DNA from: Prado023 sp963700475
Lineage (GTDB): Bacteria; Actinomycetota; Actinomycetes; S36-B12; CAIYMF01
Direction: 5' to 3'
Length of the DNA stretch: 64,000 nt
Assembly: GCA_963700475.1 (NCBI GenBank)
Contig: CAVOXR010000015.1
Coordinates: 124,001 to 188,000, forward strand
Of the stretch, positions 1 to 9,086 are shown one piece after another. A model generated the notes under the pieces. That model did not search any database. It had not been told where the DNA came from and was given only the letters and a program-made list of their open reading frames with translations. The translations under genes were made by a program, and so were the position numbers. How positions within the stretch are numbered: position 1 is the first letter of the stretch; each line of letters starts with the position of its first letter.

Positions 1-359
1 GGGATTCCGGAGCAGCTCGCGGACGTCCCGATCGCCCCCAACGTAGCGCAGCCCTGCGTTTGCGGGTCGTCGTGCCACCGACCGGCAATGAGACGATCTC
101 GATGCTCAAGACGACCTCGCTGGTGGCCTATGTGCCCTATGTGGAGCTGTTCTTCCAGACCAGTGCGATCGGCAGCCGCACCTTCCAGCCGTTCCCGATG
201 CTGATCACCGCCAGCCTGTGGTACCTGGCCATGACCTCGGTGCTGATGATCGGGCAGTACTACATCGAGCGGTACTACGCTCGCGGGTCCGTGCGGACCC
301 TGCCACCGACCCCGATCCAGAAGCTGAAGATGCGCCTGACCAGGGCGGACCTGCGATGA
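1..359 (+). CDS. Polar amino-acid ABC transporter permease, C-terminal part
   Basis: This is the 3' end of a GlnP/HisM-type inner-membrane permease that forms the channel of an amino-acid importer. From about base 60 the frame reads RVVVPPTGNE and then an SMLKTTSLV stretch, which is the family's conserved segment just after the EAA loop. A last membrane helix and the tail QYYIERYYARG follow. The first 60 bases do not give the expected LPQAxR segment in the same frame, although CAGCCCTGCG could encode it in another frame, so a base error near the window edge is likely. The stop overlaps the start of the ATPase gene by four bases (ATGA), showing translational coupling. The family is sure; the substrate is not. 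Confidence 0.85.
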   Translation, partial: DSGAARGRPDRPQRSAALRLRVVVPPTGNETISMLKTTSLVAYVPYVELFFQTSAIGSRTFQPFPMLITASLWYLAMTSVLMIGQYYIERYYARGSVRTLPPTPIQKLKMRLTRADLR

Positions 360-1135
360 GCGCGCAGGCGGCGATCACGCCGATGGTCAAGTCCGAACAG
401 GTCCACAAGTACTTCGGTCGCCTCGAGGTGCTCAAGGGGATCGACCTCGAGGTCGCACCACGGGAGGTCATGTGCATCGTCGGCCCCTCGGGCTCGGGGA
501 AGTCGACATTCCTGCGCTGCATCAACCACCTCGAGAGGATCTACTCCGGTCGCCTGTCCGTGGACGGGGAGCTGGTCGGCTATCGGGAGAAGGGCGACAA
601 GCTCTACGAGATGCACGACAAGGAGGTCGCCCGCCAGCGCCTGGACATCGGGATGGTGTTCCAGCGGTTCAACCTCTTCCCGCACATGACGGCCCTGCAG
701 AACATCATGGAAGCACCCATGCGAACCAAGGGGGAGCCGAAGGACGTCGTGCGCGACCGGGCGCAGAGCCTGCTGGAGCGGGTGGGTCTCGGCGACCGCG
801 GCGGGTCGTACCCGAGCCAGATGTCCGGTGGCCAGCAGCAGCGGGTGGCCATCGCCCGGGCGCTGTGCATGGAGCCCAAGCTGATGCTCTTCGACGAGCC
901 GACCTCGGCGCTTGACCCGGAGCTCGTCGGCGAAGTTCTCGACGTCATGCGGAAGCTGGCCGACGAGGGCATGACCATGATCGTGGTGACCCACGAGATG
1001 GGGTTCGCGCGCGAAGTCGGTGACAGCCTCGTGTTCATGGACGACGGGGTCGTCGTCGAAGCCGGCAGCCCTCGCGAGGTGCTCGCGAACCCCCAGCACA
1101 ACCGCACCAAGGCCTTCCTGTCCAAGGTCCTCTGA
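356..1135 (+). CDS. Polar amino-acid ABC transporter ATP-binding protein (GlnQ type)
   Basis: This is the cytoplasmic ATPase that drives the permease encoded just upstream. It has 259 residues, the normal family size. Walker A GPSGSGKS is at 43-50, the Q-loop lies in MVFQRFNLFPH, the signature MSGGQQQR is near 156, Walker B LMLFDEPTSALD is near 176-187 and the switch His is in VVTHEMGF. The ATG at 356 was chosen because it overlaps the permease stop. Longer in-frame starts would run deep into the permease gene. No binding-protein gene is visible, so it must lie upstream of the window. The MVFQRFNLFPHMT form is typical of polar amino-acid importers; the exact amino acid cannot be told. Confidence 0.93.
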   Translation: MSAQAAITPMVKSEQVHKYFGRLEVLKGIDLEVAPREVMCIVGPSGSGKSTFLRCINHLERIYSGRLSVDGELVGYREKGDKLYEMHDKEVARQRLDIGMVFQRFNLFPHMTALQNIMEAPMRTKGEPKDVVRDRAQSLLERVGLGDRGGSYPSQMSGGQQQRVAIARALCMEPKLMLFDEPTSALDPELVGEVLDVMRKLADEGMTMIVVTHEMGFAREVGDSLVFMDDGVVVEAGSPREVLANPQHNRTKAFLSKVL

Positions 1136-1155
1136 TGGGCCGGACTCTCGATGCT

Positions 1156-1180
1156 CCCGGCCGATCGCCGATCAGCCGGG
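1156..1180. terminator. Probable bidirectional terminator hairpin
   Basis: CCCGGCCGATC (1156-1166) pairs with GATCAGCCGGG (1170-1180) with one mismatch across a three-base loop. It lies between the converging amino-acid importer and ABC-exporter operons and overlaps the last codons of the exporter permease. There is no U-tract, as is common in high-GC actinobacteria. Confidence 0.5.
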
Positions 1181-2833
1181 CTGCACGTCGCGCCGGGCGA
1201 AGCGGTCCAGCCCGACCCAGGCCAGCACCGCGGCGCTGAGGGTCATGAGGATCAGCGGTGTCCAGGTCAGCGGTTCGTACGGCACGTAGGGGGTGGCCGA
1301 GAACGGCAGGAGGTCCAGCACCCAGCTGGGAAGGTGCAGGGCCTCGCCGATGAGGACGACGAACCACATCGCGGCCAGGACGCCCCAGGACAGGGGGATC
1401 GCCAGCCGGGGCAGCCACCCGAACAGCGCGACGGCGATCCCGACGAACACCATGACGGCCGGCCAGTAGGCAAGGGCGGCCAGCCCGAGCCGGGCCGTCT
1501 GGCCGCCGAGATCCCCGATGATCGACCCGTAGGCGGCGCCCATGCCCCCGCCACCGATGATCAGCAGCAGCGCCGAGCCGACGACGGGGATCAGCAGCCG
1601 CCCGGCCGCCCAGCGGGTGCGCGACAACGCACCGGCCAGTTGCGGTTCGATGATGCCGCTGGCCTCGTCACCGCGCAGCGAGACCGCGGACTGGATGGCG
1701 AACGCCGTGGTGATCATGGCGATCATGACGATGAGCATGGACAGGAGCGCCTCTATGCCGGTGCCCCGGATGACGGAGGCCACCGACCCGCCAGCGTCGG
1801 ACATGAGGTCGGTCATCGCCTGGACGACGGAGCCGAACATGAGGGCGCTGAGCGCGATCGTGAGGGTCCAGCCGATGATCGGGCCCCGCTGGAGCCGCAG
1901 CCCGAGTCCCAGCGCGGTGGCGTACCGCGCGGGGGCCGATGCGTGGCCTGCGCGGTCGGGAAGCAGCCCGGCGCCGAGGTCGCGTCGAGCCTCCAGCCTG
2001 ATCGCCACCCCGAGCAGGGCAGCGGTGAAGAGCAGCATCAGCGCCAGCGGCCACCACCGGTTGGCCCCCCAGGGCTGCATCTCCTGGCCCCACCCGATGG
2101 GGCTGGCCCAGGTGAGGCGCCCGTCACCGAGGTCGCCGACCATGCGCGTCAGGTAGAACAACCCGAGGACGGCCGAGCCGAGCCCGTTCGCGGCCCGCGA
2201 GGTGGAGGTCACCTGGCCGGCCAGTGCACCCACCCCGATCGCGACCAGGCCGACGCCGGCCATCGAGGCGCCGAGGATCACCGACCCGGTGATCCCCGAA
2301 CCGGACGGGTCGAGCCCACCGGCAGCCGACACCAGCGCAACTCCCACGCCGACCGCGACGCACAGGGCTGCGTTCACCGACCAGGACGCGACTGAGCCGG
2401 CGTGGATACCGAGCATCCGGGAGCGCAGCAGCTCGGTGCGCCCGAGCTCCTCGTCCGCGCGGCCGTTGCGGGTCACGAGGAACACGACGCCCAGGGCCAG
2501 GGACAGCGTGCACGTCATCCAGATCTTGGTCCAGACCGCGCCGCCCATGGTGTTCGGCGCCGCCGCGAGGCCGGTGAGCGCCTTGATCGAGGGGATGTCG
2601 CTCACGGCCGCGAAGTCGTCGAGGGCCGCCTGCGTGGTGAAGATGTCCTTGTAGTAGACCTCGACGTAGGCGAACAGCCCAACGAGGACCGCCCACCACA
2701 CGGCCAGGCGGACGCGGTTGCGCCGCACCACCAGCCGGACCATCGTGCCGGTGCCGACCAGGGTGTCGGAGGCCGGTCGCCGGACGACCGGGGAGGTGGC
2801 CGCCAGGTCGCTGGGATGGATCGTCGCGGTCAT
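1172..2833 (-). CDS. ABC-2-type exporter permease
   Basis: This 553-residue multi-spanning membrane protein is the partner of the ATPase encoded just upstream, whose stop overlaps its ATG (four bases, ATGA). The N-terminus carries a basic stretch (MVRLVVRRNRVRLAVWW) and a first helix. After it come a large outer loop and about ten more hydrophobic helices in two similar halves. This is the layout of the duplicated actinobacterial exporter permeases often annotated as tetronasin or polyketide-antibiotic exporters. I infer efflux of a hydrophobic compound or peptide. The substrate is unknown and no biosynthetic cluster adjoins. Confidence 0.85.
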   Translation of the reverse strand: MTATIHPSDLAATSPVVRRPASDTLVGTGTMVRLVVRRNRVRLAVWWAVLVGLFAYVEVYYKDIFTTQAALDDFAAVSDIPSIKALTGLAAAPNTMGGAVWTKIWMTCTLSLALGVVFLVTRNGRADEELGRTELLRSRMLGIHAGSVASWSVNAALCVAVGVGVALVSAAGGLDPSGSGITGSVILGASMAGVGLVAIGVGALAGQVTSTSRAANGLGSAVLGLFYLTRMVGDLGDGRLTWASPIGWGQEMQPWGANRWWPLALMLLFTAALLGVAIRLEARRDLGAGLLPDRAGHASAPARYATALGLGLRLQRGPIIGWTLTIALSALMFGSVVQAMTDLMSDAGGSVASVIRGTGIEALLSMLIVMIAMITTAFAIQSAVSLRGDEASGIIEPQLAGALSRTRWAAGRLLIPVVGSALLLIIGGGGMGAAYGSIIGDLGGQTARLGLAALAYWPAVMVFVGIAVALFGWLPRLAIPLSWGVLAAMWFVVLIGEALHLPSWVLDLLPFSATPYVPYEPLTWTPLILMTLSAAVLAWVGLDRFARRDVQPG

Positions 2834-3765
2834 CGGTCGCCCCCGCTCAGGGCTGCGAGCTCGGTGCCGTAGTGGCGAAGGAACAACTCCTCCAAGGAGG
2901 GCGGGTTGGCCACCAGGGAACGCGGCTGGAGGGCGGCGACCGCGGCCAGCACGGAGGGGAGTTCGGCGTCATCGACGGCGAACGTGACGTGACCGTCGAG
3001 CTGCTCCAGGTCGTGCACCCCCGGCAGGGCGGCCAGCCCGTCAGCCCCGTGGTCGAGGCCGACCGTGACCTGGGAGCGGGTCAGGTGGCGCAGCTCAGCG
3101 ATGGTGCCCGACTCGACGGTCACTCCCTCGCGGATGATCGTCACCTGGTCGGCGAGCCTCTCCACCTCGGCGAAGATGTGGCTGGACAGCAGGACCGACC
3201 GTCCCTCGGCCTTCACCTCGCGGATCGACTCGGTGAACGCGGCCTCCATCAGCGGGTCCAGGCCCGAGGTGGGCTCGTCGAGAAGCAGCAGGTCGGCCCG
3301 GGACGCCAGGGCGGCGACCAGGGCGACCTTCTGCCGGTTGCCCTTGGAGTAGGCGCGTGCCTTCTTGGTCGGGTCGAGGTCGAACCGCTCGAGCATCACC
3401 TGCTTGCGCCCGGGGTCCAGCGGCCCGGAGAGCCGGCACAGGATGTCGATCGCCTCGCCTCCGGTGAGGTTCGGCCAGAGGGTGACATCGCCCGGGACGT
3501 AGGCGATGGACCGGTGCAGGCGGACCGCGTCGGCCCACGGGTCGCCATCGAGCACCCTCGCCTGACCGCCATCGGCACGCAGCAGGCCCAGCAGGATTCG
3601 GATCGTCGTCGACTTGCCTGAGCCGTTCGGGCCCAGGAATCCCGTGACCTGGCCGACCGGGACGCTGAGGTCGAGCCCGCGCAGCGCCTGGACGCGGCCG
3701 AAGCTCTTCGTGAGGCCGTGGACCTCGACTGCCATGTCGGGGGTGGTGGGGGTGCTCTGGTTCAT
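2830..3765 (-). CDS. ABC exporter ATP-binding protein
   Basis: This is the ATPase subunit (311 residues) of the exporter made with the downstream permease. Walker A GPNGSGKS is at 45-52, a signature-like YSKGNRQK follows, and Walker B is LLLLDEPTSGLDPL. The C-terminal part has the short beta-rich extension usual for ABC-2 drug or lantibiotic exporter ATPases. The ATG at 3765 (MNQSTPTTPD) begins just before the conserved VEVHGLTKSFG strand. An ATG at 3780 is a possible alternative. The open frame continues further upstream but gives only low-complexity Ser/Thr/Arg sequence and overlaps the next gene. Cytoplasmic; couples ATP hydrolysis to export. Confidence 0.9.
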   Translation of the reverse strand: MNQSTPTTPDMAVEVHGLTKSFGRVQALRGLDLSVPVGQVTGFLGPNGSGKSTTIRILLGLLRADGGQARVLDGDPWADAVRLHRSIAYVPGDVTLWPNLTGGEAIDILCRLSGPLDPGRKQVMLERFDLDPTKKARAYSKGNRQKVALVAALASRADLLLLDEPTSGLDPLMEAAFTESIREVKAEGRSVLLSSHIFAEVERLADQVTIIREGVTVESGTIAELRHLTRSQVTVGLDHGADGLAALPGVHDLEQLDGHVTFAVDDAELPSVLAAVAALQPRSLVANPPSLEELFLRHYGTELAALSGGDR

Positions 3766-3892
3766 CGTCTGCACAACCATTCCTTGGTCTTGCGGCCCCG
3801 GAGGTGGGGCGCCGTCACGGCGTGGGGCTGTCGGGGTCGTGTGGGGAGCTGTCGTCGGGCCGCTCCCCGGTGAACTGCAGGTAGTCGTGCGC

Positions 3893-4747
3893 TCAGGCCC
3901 CGACGGTCCTGTTGAGGAACGCCATGACGTCGGCGGTGACCTCCTCGCGGTTGGTCTCGTTGAGCAGCTCGTGACGTGCCCGCGGGTAGATGCGAACCTG
4001 GACGTCGCGGACCCCGGCATCGAGGTAGCGCTGGGCGACCGTCTCGACAGCGGCACCCCCGCCGGCCAGCGGGTCGTCGCTGCCGGAGACCAGCAGGATC
4101 GGCAGGTCCGACCGGATCCCGGCCAGGCGCTGGGGATCCGCCGCCTGCGCCAACGTGGCGATCCCGGTCAGCTTCGGGGCGGCGAACCCGCAGGCCTCGT
4201 CTGCGACGTACGCGTCGACCTCGGACTCGTCCCGCGACAGCCACTCATAGCCAGTCCGGTTCTCGAAGGGCGCGTTGAAGGCGCTGAGGTCGGCGGGCAC
4301 GTCGGAGTCCAGCATGGCCGCGAGGCCACTGACCTCGGTCGTCCCGGACAGGACGAGGGCATCGATGTCTCCGGAATGGTCGAGAACGTACTGCTGGCTG
4401 GCGAAGGAGCCCATGCTGTGCCCGAAGAGGGCCACCTTCAGCCCCGGGTTGTCCTGCCTGATCCGGGCGTTGAGGCGGGCCAGGTCGTCGACCCAGCCGG
4501 GCCAGCCGTCCGGCCCCCACTGGCCGTACCTCCCGGCAGCCGTCCGTCCCGACCCCCTGCCGTCGGGCGCGTACACGAGGTAGCCCGCACCGGTCAGGGC
4601 CTGCCCGAACCGTCGGTAGCGGGCGGCATGCTCCGCGAGCCCGTGCTGCACCTGCACCACTGCGCGCGGCGAGCCCTCGGGCGCCCAACGGAAGGTCTGG
4701 AGCTCGATGCCGTCAGCGGTGGTGACGGTGATGGTGTTCTCCTGCAT
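3893..4747 (-). CDS. Alpha/beta hydrolase, monoacylglycerol-lipase-like
   Basis: This is a 284-residue serine hydrolase. The oxyanion region is QVQHGLAEHAARY (33-45), the nucleophile elbow is GHSMG with Ser111, the acid lies in the SGSDDPLAGGG stretch, and the catalytic His is in YPRARHELLNE near the C-terminus. The HGLAEH...PDGRGSG...GHSMGS pattern matches Hydrolase_4 (monoacylglycerol lipase or lysophospholipase) proteins. There is no signal peptide, so it should be cytoplasmic. The gene follows the same direction as the ABC exporter but is separated by about 130 bases, so linkage is uncertain. The substrate is probably a lipid ester. Confidence 0.88.
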   Translation of the reverse strand: MQENTITVTTADGIELQTFRWAPEGSPRAVVQVQHGLAEHAARYRRFGQALTGAGYLVYAPDGRGSGRTAAGRYGQWGPDGWPGWVDDLARLNARIRQDNPGLKVALFGHSMGSFASQQYVLDHSGDIDALVLSGTTEVSGLAAMLDSDVPADLSAFNAPFENRTGYEWLSRDESEVDAYVADEACGFAAPKLTGIATLAQAADPQRLAGIRSDLPILLVSGSDDPLAGGGAAVETVAQRYLDAGVRDVQVRIYPRARHELLNETNREEVTADVMAFLNRTVGA

Positions 4748-4836
4748 TCTCCGACTCTGTCAGGCGCGGGTGCCGGAAGCCACAGGACAGCGCTGGGCCT
4801 GGGCACGCAAGTCCGGACCCTCCCGCGCAGCTGGTC

Positions 4837-5505
4837 TCAGGCGTGCTGGGTCCCCTGCTGCTCGAAGGCCATGGCGCGCTGCAGCGCGGCGGCTCTCATC
4901 GACTCGGCGATCTCCTGTGGGCCGCCGATCGCGGCTGCGCTGATCCCCGCCTGCGCTGCCTCCTCGACGACTCCGTTCACCAGGATGGCCAGGTCGGGGG
5001 TGCGGTGGAAGACCAGGACGCCGTGGTTGGCCAGGAGCACGGCAGGCACCCCAGGCACGATCGCGTGCCGGATGTTGGCCACCGCCTGGTCGGACCCGCG
5101 CGGGCCGTACCCAGCCATCGGCACCCCCGACGGCAGGCCGAACATGGCCAGGGCCTCGATCCAGCATCCGATGGGCTGGTTGGCCACCGCGTAGGCGGTC
5201 GCGAAGGGGGAGTGCGTGTGCAGCACGCACCCGACCTCGGAGTTCTCGGCGTACATCGCGGTGTGCATGGCGACCGCCGCCCCCTGGATGGGGGGCAGGT
5301 CACCCTCGATCAGGGTCCCATCCAGCCCGAGGCGCACGACGGCCGACCGCGGGTGGTCCCGCAGCGACGGGGCCGCCGTGTAGTAGATCTCCTGGGCCCC
5401 GGGGACCCGGATGCTGACGTTGCCGTGACCATTGGCCCCGATCGCCCCGCTGGCCACGACGCGCGCCGCCGTGTCCACGACCTGGTCGACCAGATCCGTG
5501 TCCAT
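4837..5505 (-). CDS. Class II aldolase/adducin family protein
   Basis: This 222-residue protein has the zinc-enzyme fold of fuculose-phosphate aldolase and ribulose-phosphate epimerase. Metal-binding His residues are seen in HTH (96 and 98) and NHG (161), and GHGNVSIR near 27-33 is the family's phosphate-binding start. In fuculose aldolase a catalytic Glu sits four residues before the His of the MH pair. Here that position (PPIQGAAVAMH) is Ala, so plain aldolase chemistry is doubtful and a related lyase, dehydratase or decarboxylase is possible. The ATG has a GGAGGAG site just upstream. The gene stands alone and is not linked to the arabinose genes 43 kb away. Confidence 0.85.
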   Translation of the reverse strand: MDTDLVDQVVDTAARVVASGAIGANGHGNVSIRVPGAQEIYYTAAPSLRDHPRSAVVRLGLDGTLIEGDLPPIQGAAVAMHTAMYAENSEVGCVLHTHSPFATAYAVANQPIGCWIEALAMFGLPSGVPMAGYGPRGSDQAVANIRHAIVPGVPAVLLANHGVLVFHRTPDLAILVNGVVEEAAQAGISAAAIGGPQEIAESMRAAALQRAMAFEQQGTQHA

Positions 5506-5607
5506 GAGGCTCCTCCGCTCGTCACCGATCGGCGCCCCTGCGCCGTGGCCCAGTGTGGGGGCAGGGACGTGCGCAGGGCAATGGACCTCCGGGCGCGTGG
5601 GCAGCGG

Positions 5608-7758
5608 CTACGCCAGCAGATCCGCCTGCAGTGGATCGTTGAGGGCCGAGGTCAGCAGTGCGACCAGGGCCTCGAGCTGGATGTCGGCGGAGGTCGACGG
5701 CTCCTCGGCCGAGCCGTCGAGCGCGCGGGCCGCGAGCCCGGCCTTGCTGTCGATGAGCTCGGCGATCCTGGCGTCGATCGTCTGAGCCGCGATGATCCGC
5801 CAGGCGGTCACGGGCTCCTCCTGGCCGATGCGGTGGATCCGGTCGATCGCCTGGGTCTGCTCCGCGGCGGTCCACGACAGCTCGGCGAGCACGAGGTTCG
5901 AGGCGACCTGCAGGTTGATGCCGACCCCGGCGGCGGTCAGCGAGCACACCGCCACGGCGACGTCCGGGTCGTTGGTGAACGCGTCGATGTTGCGCTGGCG
6001 GACCTTGCTGGTCTGGTCCCCGCGGATCGAGGCGTAGCCGATCCCACGCTGGGCGAACAGCTCCTCGGCCTGGTCCATCACGTCGATGTGCTTGGCGAAG
6101 AACACCACCTTGCCGACGCTGCGTGCCAGCTGGGCGGTGTAGTCGGCCGCGGGACCGGCCTTGGCCTGACCGATCCGCCGCATCATCGTGAACACGTTCT
6201 CGCCGGTCTCGGCCTTGGCTGTGTCCCGGCGCTCCCACGTCGCGATCCGGCGCACCAGGTCGTGGTCGATGCCGTCGACGACGGATCCGGAGGACCGCCT
6301 CTGGAGGGCGTCGTTGTAGCGGGCGACAAGACGGCGGGCGAGGACACGCTCGGCCTTGCGGATCGAGCGGGCGGCCTCGGCGTCGAGCTCGACGGGGAGG
6401 TCGGCCACGCGGCGGGCGGGGATGTCTGCGGCCACATCGATCTTGCGGCGGCGCACGATGCCCATGTCGATCACGCATCGCCGGGCCGTCGGGTAGAAGC
6501 CTCGGTCGCCGGGCACCAGCCCGGTGTCCTCGAGGGCGGCCATCAGCTCGCCGCGGGGCTTGGTCTCGTCGATCCAGCCGAGGAACGCCCAGATCGCCAG
6601 GAAGTCCTCGAGGTCGTTGATCAGGGGCGTGCCGGTCAGCGCCATGAGCAAGGGGCGGCCGATCCGGTTGCGGATCCGCTGGGAGATCTCCAGCACGTGC
6701 TGGGAGCGCTGCGAGGCCTTGTTCTTGATGAAGTGCGCCTCGTCGACGACCATGCCGCGGAAGCCGAGGTCGCCCAGCCAGCCGACATGGCGGTCGAGGA
6801 CCTCATAGTTGACGATGACGATGTCGGCGAACCCGTCGATCGTGTCGCCATCGCCGTGGATGACGGTTGCCGAGCGACGCGGTGTCCAGAGGTCGACCTC
6901 GCGTGCCCAGTTCGTCTTGACGACATTCGGGACCACCACGAGCAGGGGGTAGGCATCGGCGGCCTGGGCTGCGAGCAGCGCCTGCGCGGTCTTGCCCAGG
7001 CCCGGCTCGTCGGCGAGCAGGAAGGTGCGATGACCCGCCGCGGCGGCCGCAACCACCTGCGCCTGGTGGGGCATCAGCTCCAGTCCGTCGGGCACGCGTG
7101 CCGCCGACGGCTCGGGAAGCGGCATGCAGGAGATCGCACCGGAGCCCGCATCCTCGAAGGAGCGCAGCAGCGGGCCGAGGAGCTCCCAGCCGGCCAGCCG
7201 TTGAGGGCGGACCTCCGCCGGGCGGGCAGCGCTCAGGTCGGGTGCGAGGAACGGATTGGCCAGCTGGCGGGAGATGACCGACCTGGGCACGACCTGGCGC
7301 TTGGCCGGCGCAGCAGCCTCGACGCGGTTCGGCTCGGCCTCCTCGGGAGCCACCTCAACCCCTGCTGACTCCAGCAGCTCGCGACGCAGGCGCCTGCCCG
7401 ACTCGGAGAGCTCGGAGTCGTCGGCGATCAGCGACAGGAGCGATGTGTCGCGAGCAGCCGTCCTGGCGAGGATCGTCGCCACGCCGTCCAGGCGCTTGAG
7501 CTGTGTGGCCTTGAACGCCTCGGTGGTTGTCCCGTCGGCCCTGACCCGAGCGCGCTCCTCGCGAACGAGTATCGCGACGACCTGGAACTTCGTGCGCACC
7601 GAGGGGCGGATCGCGCCGCGGGCCACCTCCGCCTGCACCTCGCTCACGGTCATGGCGAGCACGGGGATGATGCCCTCGTTGTCGCCCTGTCGACCCCGTC
7701 GCTGGTGACGTGGGGCGCCGCGGTGGGCAGCCGTCTGACGCTGGCCTGCTCGAGCCAA
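5608..7758 (-). CDS. SNF2-family DEAD/DEAH helicase
   Basis: This is a 716-residue SWI2/SNF2-type ATPase that probably acts on DNA or nucleoprotein. A poorly conserved N-terminal 220 residues precede motif I (DEPGLGKT, about residue 249), motif II (VVDEAHFIKN, about 336), motif III (MALTGTPLIND) and the second RecA lobe with IRGDQTS. Motif VI is QAIDRIHRIGQ (about 638). I prefer the TTG at 7758 because a GGGAGG site lies four to five bases before it and the protein then begins LARAGQR. Longer in-frame ATG starts have no site. The gene is isolated, with no nuclease or methylase beside it, so a defence role is not supported. Confidence 0.88.
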   Translation of the reverse strand: MARAGQRQTAAHRGAPRHQRRGRQGDNEGIIPVLAMTVSEVQAEVARGAIRPSVRTKFQVVAILVREERARVRADGTTTEAFKATQLKRLDGVATILARTAARDTSLLSLIADDSELSESGRRLRRELLESAGVEVAPEEAEPNRVEAAAPAKRQVVPRSVISRQLANPFLAPDLSAARPAEVRPQRLAGWELLGPLLRSFEDAGSGAISCMPLPEPSAARVPDGLELMPHQAQVVAAAAAGHRTFLLADEPGLGKTAQALLAAQAADAYPLLVVVPNVVKTNWAREVDLWTPRRSATVIHGDGDTIDGFADIVIVNYEVLDRHVGWLGDLGFRGMVVDEAHFIKNKASQRSQHVLEISQRIRNRIGRPLLMALTGTPLINDLEDFLAIWAFLGWIDETKPRGELMAALEDTGLVPGDRGFYPTARRCVIDMGIVRRRKIDVAADIPARRVADLPVELDAEAARSIRKAERVLARRLVARYNDALQRRSSGSVVDGIDHDLVRRIATWERRDTAKAETGENVFTMMRRIGQAKAGPAADYTAQLARSVGKVVFFAKHIDVMDQAEELFAQRGIGYASIRGDQTSKVRQRNIDAFTNDPDVAVAVCSLTAAGVGINLQVASNLVLAELSWTAAEQTQAIDRIHRIGQEEPVTAWRIIAAQTIDARIAELIDSKAGLAARALDGSAEEPSTSADIQLEALVALLTSALNDPLQADLLA

Positions 7759-7951
7759 AGCACCTCCCTGCGTGCCGGGCGCGCGCGAACGCGGCGCCCT
7801 CAGTCCCACGTGCCTGCGATCACGCGACGGCCCCGCCGATCGGACGACGGGCCCTGAGCATCAGCCGATGATCTTCTCGGCGACCGCAGATCTCACTGCC
7901 CCGGCGGTTGGGGCCTGTGCCGTGGGTGCCCCCACTGTACTGCCCTCGTGC

Positions 7952-8926
7952 TCATCGGACCTGATCGGCGCGGACCGCCACGCTGACCACCGCGTCCCGA
8001 ATCACCGTGGGGGCCTCCCAGGGCAGCATGTGCCCCGCGCCGGTCACCCACACGGATCGTGCCCCGGGGATGGCTGCGGCCATCCGCCGGGAGTCTCGCG
8101 GGGGGGTGGTGCGGTCGGCCGAGCCGCAGACGATCACGGTGGGGAGGTCCACCTGCGGCAGACGGGCCAGCAGGTCCTCGGAGGTGAACGCCTCGAGGAG
8201 GGGGAGCAGGGGTTCGTGGTCGCGGCCCAGGACCAGGTGCAGGAACGCCGTCAGCATCGCGGGGGAGGGCGTGGAGCCGAAGAACGACGCGGCGAACAGC
8301 GTGCCGATCGTGGGGTTGGCCCCCAGGCGGGGGAGCAGGCGGCTGCGCAGGATGGGGGCCTCGGCCCGGTTCTGGGGGGCGCCGTCGAGGATGTCCCCGG
8401 CGAACGTGGCCACGAGGACCAGCCCGGCCAACCGCTCGCGCATCCCGCGAACCTCGAGCACTGCCTCCAGGGCCAGGAACCCACCCATCGAGTGCCCGAC
8501 CAGGATCGCGTCGGTGCTGCTGGTCGCCTCGAGGACAGCGTCAAGGTCCGCTGCCATCACCGGCGCGCTGATCCCGTCGGTGCCGATCGTGGACTGCCCG
8601 TGCCCGCGCTGGTCGAACACCACGACCCGGAACCCGTCGGCGACCAGCAGCGCCGTGACCAGGTTCCACTCGCCCAGGGTCAGAGCGATGCCGTGTGCCA
8701 GCGCCACGGTTCGACCAGCTCCGCAGATCCGGACCCGCAGCCGGGTGCCATCGGGACGCTCGACAACCGCCTCCTCGCCGGTGGGCTCGCGCATCAGGTC
8801 CTCCAGCGCCACCGGGTCGGGGAACTCGCGGATGCGCCGGGCCCGGGAGCGAGCTGCCAGAACCGCGCCCGCTGCGGCGGCGGCAATGAGTCCCACACCG
8901 CCCACCGCGATCGCCAAGCGGCGCAT
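7952..8926 (-). CDS. Membrane-anchored alpha/beta hydrolase
   Basis: This 324-residue protein begins with a hydrophobic helix (residues 5-25, AIAVGGVGLIAAAAAGAVLA) followed by Arg-rich sequence, so it is probably anchored with the hydrolase domain inside. The domain shows LAHGIALTLGEW, FDQRGHG, the elbow VGHSMGG with Ser146, and a C-terminal GAGHMLPWEAP with the catalytic His. The ATG at 8926 follows a GGAAGGTGG site. It is transcribed away from oleA across a 160-base gap. The neighbouring ole genes make a link with lipid metabolism tempting, but that is inference. It is distinct from the OleB hydrolase domain. Confidence 0.86.
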   Translation of the reverse strand: MRRLAIAVGGVGLIAAAAAGAVLAARSRARRIREFPDPVALEDLMREPTGEEAVVERPDGTRLRVRICGAGRTVALAHGIALTLGEWNLVTALLVADGFRVVVFDQRGHGQSTIGTDGISAPVMAADLDAVLEATSSTDAILVGHSMGGFLALEAVLEVRGMRERLAGLVLVATFAGDILDGAPQNRAEAPILRSRLLPRLGANPTIGTLFAASFFGSTPSPAMLTAFLHLVLGRDHEPLLPLLEAFTSEDLLARLPQVDLPTVIVCGSADRTTPPRDSRRMAAAIPGARSVWVTGAGHMLPWEAPTVIRDAVVSVAVRADQVR

Positions 8927-9086
8927 CGTGCCACCTTCCACGTCCGGAAAGATCCCTGCACCTCCTAGCCTGCCCCTGGGCGATGCCCCGGGTCGCGCCG
9001 GCCTCGGTCGCCAGCCCCCACCCAGCGCGTGCGGCCCGCACTCGTGAACCATGGGAGAATTGGCGTCCCTTGTCTAGGAGAGTCCC

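Noticed and set aside
1151..2395. A 414-codon plus-strand frame opposite the ABC exporter permease
   Set aside because: Low-complexity His/Gly/Arg product and no ribosome site; the minus-strand membrane protein is clear.
4837..5505. Reading the class II aldolase as AraD of the arabinose pathway
   Set aside because: It lies 43 kb from araA, has no ATGTTA-N4-TAACAT site and does not show the AraD-type sequence around the active site.
4843..7368. An 841-codon open frame on the plus strand
   Set aside because: It lies antisense to the aldolase-like and SNF2 genes, which have clear motifs. Its product is a repetitive Arg/Gly/Asp/Val mix, as expected from GC-rich codons read on the other strand.
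5608..7758. SNF2 helicase as part of a defence island
   Set aside because: No nuclease, methylase, phospholipase or other defence gene lies nearby; neighbours are metabolic.
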